Assembly: GCA_016935885.1 (NCBI GenBank)
Contig: JAFGQA010000433.1
Coordinates: 1 to 8,990, forward strand
Length of the DNA stretch: 8,990 nucleotides
Source: Phycisphaerae bacterium
GTDB taxonomy: Bacteria; Planctomycetota; Phycisphaerae; UBA1845; UTPLA1
Direction: 5' to 3'
Shown: positions 4,554 through 8,990 of the stretch, piece by piece
Numbering within the stretch: the first letter of the stretch is position 1
How the letters are laid out: each line of letters opens with the position of its first letter
The notes under the pieces: model-generated
Seen by the model: the letters and a program-made list of their open reading frames with translations, nothing else
Told to the model about the DNA's origin: nothing
Databases searched by the model: none
Made by a program: the position numbers and the translations under genes

Positions 4554-6716
4554 ATGCAGTCCGTGCTGATCGAGATCTGGCGGATTCTGAATGAGTCGGC
4601 GATCTACTTGCTGTTCGGGTTCGCCCTGGCCGGCTTCCTACACGTTGCGCTGAGGCGCACGCCGAGATTCACGAATCTGCTGGCCGCCAGGGGCGGTAGA
4701 TCTGTCGTCCTGGCCGCCCTGCTCGGTGTTCCCCTGCCTCTGTGTTCGTGCAGCGTACTCCCAGCGGGACTGACGCTCCGCAAGAAGGGAGCGAGCAAAG
4801 GCGCAACGGTGTCGTTCCTGATCTCCGTACCGGAAACGGACATCGTCTCCATCCTGCTCACCTACGGTCTGCTTGGCCCGGTGATGGCTGTCTTTCGGCC
4901 GCTTGCCGCGATCGTGACCGCCATCGTCTCCGGGCAACTCACAAACTTGGTGGATCGCTGGACCGACGCCGGCAGCCAAGCCAACGCGGAGGAGGAATCC
5001 TGCGCCTGCAAAGAGGAAGACGACGAGGGATACGTCGCCGAGAAGGGGCCGATCTGGAACGCGCTGCACTACGGGTTCGTTCGATTCTTCGGCGACATCA
5101 TCGGCTCATTGCTTCTTGGTCTCATCATCGGCGGGCTGATCACCGCATTCCTGCCTCGCTTTGGACTTGAAGATCTCGTGGGGGCGTCGTCCATTCTCAC
5201 CATGTTGGCGATGCTCGTCGTCGGCATTCCGATGTACGTGTGCGCCACCGCATCGACGCCGATCGCCGCGGGCCTCATCGCCAGCGGGCTGAGCCCCGGC
5301 GCCGCATTGGTCTTCCTGTTGGCCGGGCCGGCCACCAACATCGGCAGCCTCCTCGTCCTGGGCAAGCATCTGGGCCGGGCCGTTCTGATAACGTACCTCT
5401 GCTCGATCGCGGTGATCAGCGTCTTGATGGGTCTATGGCTCGACGCCGCCTTTGATGCCGCCTCGATTTCGCTGCCGGCCATCGTCGCTGCCACCGGTGA
5501 GACGCCGTTTTCGCCTGTCAAGACCGCCGGGGCGATCCTACTGCTCGTGCTGGCGTACATGAGTCTCCGCCGCACCGGCGCATTTGAAGGGCTTCTAGGG
5601 CGCATCAACCGCGCGCTCGGCCTCGAACTCAAGCCACGGCGGGTCAAGCTCGCCGCCGTCGTCTTCCTCCTGATCGCGTACGCATGCAGCAGCCTGTTCG
5701 TGGTCCGGCCGGGTGAGCGGGCCGTCGTCACGCGCTTCGGCCGCATCACGCAGGCGAACCTGTTGCCCGGCCTACACTGCCGCTGGCCTTACCCGATCGG
5801 CCGGACGGACATCGAGTCCGTGACCAGGATCAAGCGGATCGAACTGGGGTACCGCCGGTCGCCGAAAGCGACCGATGACGACGCGGCGGCGCTCGCCGGC
5901 CAGGAGGGCTTGACCGCCGAGTCCTGGATGCTGACCGGCCACGAGGACATCATCGACATCACGTGGGTCGTGCAATACCGGGTGATGGATTCCGAGGATG
6001 GAAAGGAGTTGGAGAAGTATCTCTACGGCCTTGCGGATCGGGAAGCGCTGGTTCGTTCGGCGGCGGACTCGGCGATTCGGGTCGCAGTGGGCAATCGGGG
6101 CATCGACAAGCTGCTGACGACGGCTCGGGGCGAGGTCGAGGACGCGGTCAGGGGGTCCCTCCAGGCCTCGCTCGACGAATGCGACGCCGGGATTGGCATC
6201 GTTCACGTGGGGTTGATCAGCGTGCACGCACCGGAGGAAGTCCACTGGGCGTTCCGCGACCTTGCCAGCGCCAGCGAGGACAGGATGAAGAAGATCAACG
6301 AGGCCGAGGAGTACAAAGAGCGCGTGGTACCCGAGGCGGAGGGGGGCAGGCGAAAGCGCGTTCTGGCTGCCGAGGGCACTGCGACGCAGCTCGTTCGGCA
6401 CGCGATCGGAGAGAGCAGCGCTTTTATGGCCAGGCTGACCGCATACCGAGAACGAAACCCAGCCGTCACAAGGCTCCGATTGTACTTCGAGTCGATGGAC
6501 GCGGTTTTACCGAGTCTGAAGAAGTATGTCTGCCTGTCCAAGGCGGTCAGCGAGGGAATCGACCTGTGGTTGATTAAGGGGGATGTAGGCGTCTCTGATC
6601 TCAAGGAGGACAGAGGCCTCGCCAACCCCGCCGGCCTCCCCGATCTACCGATGTTTCTGCCCGCGACAAAGGAGTCACGCAGCCGCCGCGACGACTTCTG
6701 GAGACCTGCACAGTGA
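4554..6716 (+). CDS. Metal-type permease fused to HflK-like SPFH protein
   Basis: A 720-residue membrane protein in two parts. Residues 1-340 resemble the PF03773 permease family (ArsP and SO_0444-type Cu/Zn efflux proteins). They have about eight to ten hydrophobic segments, the PLCSCSVLP motif (62-70), PETDIVSILLTYG (93-105), MYVCATASTP (227-236) and LAGPATNIGS (256-265). The loop between halves is acidic and holds a second Cys pair, CAC (150-152). After a short basic linker, residues 364-384 form a new membrane anchor. The rest, to about 675, is HflK-like: VVRPGERAVVTRFGRI (383-398), WPYPIGR (411-417), MLTGHEDI (459-466), VVQYRV (472-477), HAPEEV (558-563), a coiled coil near 575-630 and LYFESMDAVLP (643-653). 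The reading frame is continuous. ATG follows AAAGG by 5 nt, and the stop overlaps the next start as GTGA. The inferred role is exporting a metal or metalloid from within an SPFH membrane assembly. The substrate is unknown. Confidence 0.87.
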   Translation: MQSVLIEIWRILNESAIYLLFGFALAGFLHVALRRTPRFTNLLAARGGRSVVLAALLGVPLPLCSCSVLPAGLTLRKKGASKGATVSFLISVPETDIVSILLTYGLLGPVMAVFRPLAAIVTAIVSGQLTNLVDRWTDAGSQANAEEESCACKEEDDEGYVAEKGPIWNALHYGFVRFFGDIIGSLLLGLIIGGLITAFLPRFGLEDLVGASSILTMLAMLVVGIPMYVCATASTPIAAGLIASGLSPGAALVFLLAGPATNIGSLLVLGKHLGRAVLITYLCSIAVISVLMGLWLDAAFDAASISLPAIVAATGETPFSPVKTAGAILLLVLAYMSLRRTGAFEGLLGRINRALGLELKPRRVKLAAVVFLLIAYACSSLFVVRPGERAVVTRFGRITQANLLPGLHCRWPYPIGRTDIESVTRIKRIELGYRRSPKATDDDAAALAGQEGLTAESWMLTGHEDIIDITWVVQYRVMDSEDGKELEKYLYGLADREALVRSAADSAIRVAVGNRGIDKLLTTARGEVEDAVRGSLQASLDECDAGIGIVHVGLISVHAPEEVHWAFRDLASASEDRMKKINEAEEYKERVVPEAEGGRRKRVLAAEGTATQLVRHAIGESSAFMARLTAYRERNPAVTRLRLYFESMDAVLPSLKKYVCLSKAVSEGIDLWLIKGDVGVSDLKEDRGLANPAGLPDLPMFLPATKESRSRRDDFWRPAQ

Positions 6717-7771
6717 AATCCATCATTTGGATGCTGATTCTCGGCCTCGTTGTGCTGACCGCCTGGTCGGTGTTTTTCGCCGTACACGAGACGCAATACG
6801 CCGTGGTCACGCGCTTCGGCGACCCTTACCGGACGATTAAGGAGCCTGGCCTGCGGGTCAAGTGGCCCTGGCCCATCGACAACGTGGTCTACTTTGACAA
6901 GCGTCTACTCGTCTCGGACACGCCCCGACCCGACGAGCCACCCAGGGAGTTCCTCACCAAGGACAAGAAGAACATCGAGGTCGCAAGTTATACGTGCTGG
7001 AAGATCACGGATCCCAAGGTGTTCCTGGAGAGGATCGGCACGCGTCGCGAGGATGCGGAGGCGCGCCTGGGTGAGATCGTGATCTCGGAATTGGGCAAGG
7101 TGCTGGGATGCTACGAACTGACGGACCTGCTTTCAACGGAGCCCGGCAAGATGAAGCTGCCGCAGATCATGGGGGAGATCCGCGAGACCTGCCGCGAGCT
7201 GGTGAAGGACAAGGACAAGTACGATTACGGCGTCGAGATCATCGATTTCCAAATCAAGCGGGTCAACTTCCCCAAACAGAACCGCACCAGCGTGTTCGAG
7301 CGGATGAGGGCCGAGCGGAAACGGATGGCGACCCAATACCGCAGCGACGGTGACAAGGAGGCCACGATCATCCGCGCCGAGGCCAACAAGGAGAGCACGA
7401 CGATCCTTGCAGACGCCTACCGACAAGCCCAGGAGACCGAAGGCAAGGCGGACGCCGAGGCGACGCGGATCTACGCGGATGCCTACGGGCAGGATGCCGA
7501 GTTCTACGAGTTCCTGCGCACGCTGGAGTCCTACGAGAAATCACTGACGCAAGGCACGACCGTCTTCTTGCCCAGCGATTCACCGTACCTGAAATGGCTG
7601 CGATCCGACGCCTCGGTGGCGAGCCACGGGCCTCAGTCCGTGCCGCCTGGACAGAACCCGACGAGCCCAACGCAAGTGGAACCGGTCTGGAGGGACGGCG
7701 AGCAGGAAACGCCAGCGGAGTCAACGCACGATCGCTCGGAAGCGGAGGCTGATGATGACCCCAGCCGGTAA
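6713..7771 (+). CDS. hflC: HflC-like SPFH-domain membrane protein
   Basis: A 352-residue protein with one N-terminal membrane segment (4-23) and a large outer SPFH domain. In the known complex, HflC alternates with HflK in a cage around the membrane protease FtsH and restrains it. HflC-specific signs are TQYAVVTRFGDP (27-38), PGLRVKWPWPIDNV (45-58), VFERMRAERKRMATQYRSDG (194-213), an Ala/Glu-rich coiled coil rich in KE-A repeats (214-258), DAEFYEFLRTLESYEKSL (261-278) and VFLPSDSPYLKWL (284-296). Residues 297-352 form a Pro/Asp/Glu-rich disordered tail that ordinary HflC lacks. Part of it is encoded by DNA shared with the next gene. The GTG start at 6713 overlaps the preceding stop by 4 bp, with GGAG at 6701-6704, so translation is probably coupled. 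An accessory paralogue is possible, since a main hflC may exist elsewhere. Confidence 0.9.
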   Translation: MKSIIWMLILGLVVLTAWSVFFAVHETQYAVVTRFGDPYRTIKEPGLRVKWPWPIDNVVYFDKRLLVSDTPRPDEPPREFLTKDKKNIEVASYTCWKITDPKVFLERIGTRREDAEARLGEIVISELGKVLGCYELTDLLSTEPGKMKLPQIMGEIRETCRELVKDKDKYDYGVEIIDFQIKRVNFPKQNRTSVFERMRAERKRMATQYRSDGDKEATIIRAEANKESTTILADAYRQAQETEGKADAEATRIYADAYGQDAEFYEFLRTLESYEKSLTQGTTVFLPSDSPYLKWLRSDASVASHGPQSVPPGQNPTSPTQVEPVWRDGEQETPAESTHDRSEAEADDDPSR

Positions 7772-8711
7772 GGACCTGGATCGGCCCCTCGGCGGCTTCC
7801 GGCAACGCGAAGTCGTCGTCCTGTTGGTCGTCGCGCTGGCCGTCGTCTGTTGGCTGGTATCAGGATTCTACACCGTCGCCCCGAATGAGACCGGCATCAT
7901 CACGCGCTTCGGCGAATTCTACACCAAGGTATCGCCTGGGATTCACTACGCGCTCCCCTGGCCGATCGACCGCGTGTACACGCCCCGCACGGAGGAGGTG
8001 CAACGCATCGAGGTGGGGTTCCGTGGTCTGGGAGAGCGGTACTCCGAGCGCCGACGGTCAGACATGCTCACCGGCGACGAGAACATCCTGAAGATCATGA
8101 TGGTCGTGCAGTACAAGATCCGCGATCCGGTCGAGTACTTGTTCCGGGTGGATGAGCCGCGCTGGCTCGTGGAACGTGCGGTGGAATCGGCCATGAATCA
8201 GTATGTGGCCCGGCTGCCCGTGGACGATGTGCTGACCGACGCCAAGAACAGAATCCAGCTCGACACGATCGATATCGCCCAGAAGATGCTGGATGACAAG
8301 TACAATGCGGGGATTCGTCTCCTGGGGGGCAACCTCCAGGAGGTCTCGCCGCCGGTTCCCGTCATCGACGCCTTTAAGGATGTGGCCAGCGCCAAGAAGG
8401 ACAGCGAACGGAAGATCGACGAGGCCCGCGAAGACGCGGGCAGGATCATCCTCAAGGCGACCGGCGAGGCCAGGCAACTCATCAGTAATGCGGAAGGATC
8501 TGCCGCAAGCCGAATCGACACGGCTCGGGGTGACACCGCCCGCTTTCTAAGCCTGCTCGAGGAATACCGCAAGGCGAAGGAAGTGACCCGCACTCGACTG
8601 TACGTGGACGCAATGGAGCGAATCCTCGCCAGGACGAAGGTCGTCATCCTCCCCGACGAGGAGGAGGCTGGAGCTTCCAAGCTAACAGTGGTCGAGCAGC
8701 CCGCCGGTTAA
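7755..8711 (+). CDS. hflK: HflK-like SPFH-domain membrane protein
   Basis: A 318-residue partner for the HflC-like protein. It has a short cytoplasmic N-terminus without the Gly/Pro-rich extension of E. coli HflK, and one membrane segment (20-38). The SPFH domain runs from VAPNETGIITRFGEF (41-55) through PGIHYALPWPIDRV (61-74) and MLTGDENI (104-111) to VVQYKIRDPVEYLF (117-130). DAFKDVASAKKDSERKID (205-222) leads into a coiled coil to about 272. TRTRLYVDAMERILARTKVV (278-297) is the conserved HflK C-terminal block. MLTGDEN and LYVDAME closely parallel MLTGHED and LYFESMD in the fused protein, so the operon encodes two HflK-type chains and one HflC-type chain. GGAGG (7744-7748) lies 6 nt before the ATG at 7755 and only 3 nt before the ATG at 7752, so 7755 is preferred. 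The gene overlaps hflC by 17 bp in another frame. Confidence 0.9.
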   Translation: MTPAGKDLDRPLGGFRQREVVVLLVVALAVVCWLVSGFYTVAPNETGIITRFGEFYTKVSPGIHYALPWPIDRVYTPRTEEVQRIEVGFRGLGERYSERRRSDMLTGDENILKIMMVVQYKIRDPVEYLFRVDEPRWLVERAVESAMNQYVARLPVDDVLTDAKNRIQLDTIDIAQKMLDDKYNAGIRLLGGNLQEVSPPVPVIDAFKDVASAKKDSERKIDEAREDAGRIILKATGEARQLISNAEGSAASRIDTARGDTARFLSLLEEYRKAKEVTRTRLYVDAMERILARTKVVILPDEEEAGASKLTVVEQPAG

Positions 8712-8736
8712 GTGGGTGCTTCAGATCGCCATGTGG

Positions 8737-8756
8737 CACCGGCGCCAAGGCCGGTG
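8737..8756 (-). repeat. Palindromic CTTG-loop element, copy 2
   Basis: CACCGGC (8737-8743) and GCCGGTG (8750-8756) form a perfect 7-bp stem 25 nt after the hflK stop. Read on the minus strand the loop is CTTGGC, sharing CTTG with the copies at 3252-3274 and 8939-8961. It may help end or stabilise the operon transcript, but no T tract follows. Confidence 0.55.
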
Positions 8757-8938
8757 GATTGGATGATTCACTGGGCATTCGCTCGCTTGTCTTCACAGTT
8801 CTGAGACAGCTTCTACGTGGAAGGACGCAGGCCGGGGAGAATCCGACCGCCAACCGTGTCTTTCGCGTCGAAGCTGAGGCAGTACCTCTTGCACGGCAGG
8901 GGTCCGTGACACTTCCGGCGGCATTCGATTCTGGGTGC

Positions 8939-8961
8939 CACGGGCGGCTTGTCCGCCCGTG
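8939..8961 (+). repeat. Palindromic CTTG-loop element, copy 3
   Basis: CACGGGCGG (8939-8947), loop CTTGT, CCGCCCGTG (8953-8961). It is preceded by GGTGC and followed by CGG, much as copy 1 is preceded by GGTGC and followed by CG. The stem differs from copy 1 at positions changed on both arms. Nothing else recognisable lies in 8712-8990. Confidence 0.65.
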
Positions 8962-8990
8962 CGGTCTCTCTGGTGGGCGCGGGGGCGTAC

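Overview
The window is GC-rich bacterial DNA, roughly 60 % or more by eye. Compact gene pairs alternate with intergenic stretches full of hairpins. The hairpin families (CAC-GGC stems with CTTG loops, GTGCCCC-headed inverted pairs), the degenerate AATCCTCG repeats and the gene content recall Planctomycetes (Phycisphaerae- or Pirellulales-like). That assignment is an impression from memory; no marker gene here proves it.

Left part (1-2180). Positions 1-590 show no convincing gene but hold several strong hairpins, including two mutually exclusive ones that end in a T-rich tail. A leftward pair follows: mtnP (methylthioadenosine phosphorylase, 1132-2049) and pgpA (phosphatidylglycerophosphatase A, 591-1142). 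They overlap by 11 bp and have a good -35/-10 promoter at 2102-2130. Divergently from them, an APH-fold phosphotransferase (2181-3230) starts 7 nt after a TAGAAT -10 box and has no ribosome-binding site, as expected for a leaderless message.

Middle (3231-4553). nth (endonuclease III, with its Fe-S cysteines) lies between two copies of a degenerate AATCCTCG-type repeat, one of which encodes its N-terminus. The 312-bp gap after nth holds an inverted pair of REP-like hairpins and a doubled GCTACAATCC motif that includes an extended -10 box.

Right part (4554-8711). Three tightly overlapping rightward genes form the most interesting unit. The first encodes a 720-residue protein joining a metal-efflux-type permease (PF03773/SO_0444-like, with a CSC motif) to a complete HflK-type SPFH domain. 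The second is HflC-like and the third is a separate HflK-like protein. No FtsH is in the window. The simplest reading is a permease built into an HflK/HflC SPFH cage, so that transport and membrane-protein quality control share one assembly. This is inferred from domain fusion and operon structure. The last 279 bp carry two further palindromic elements and no gene.
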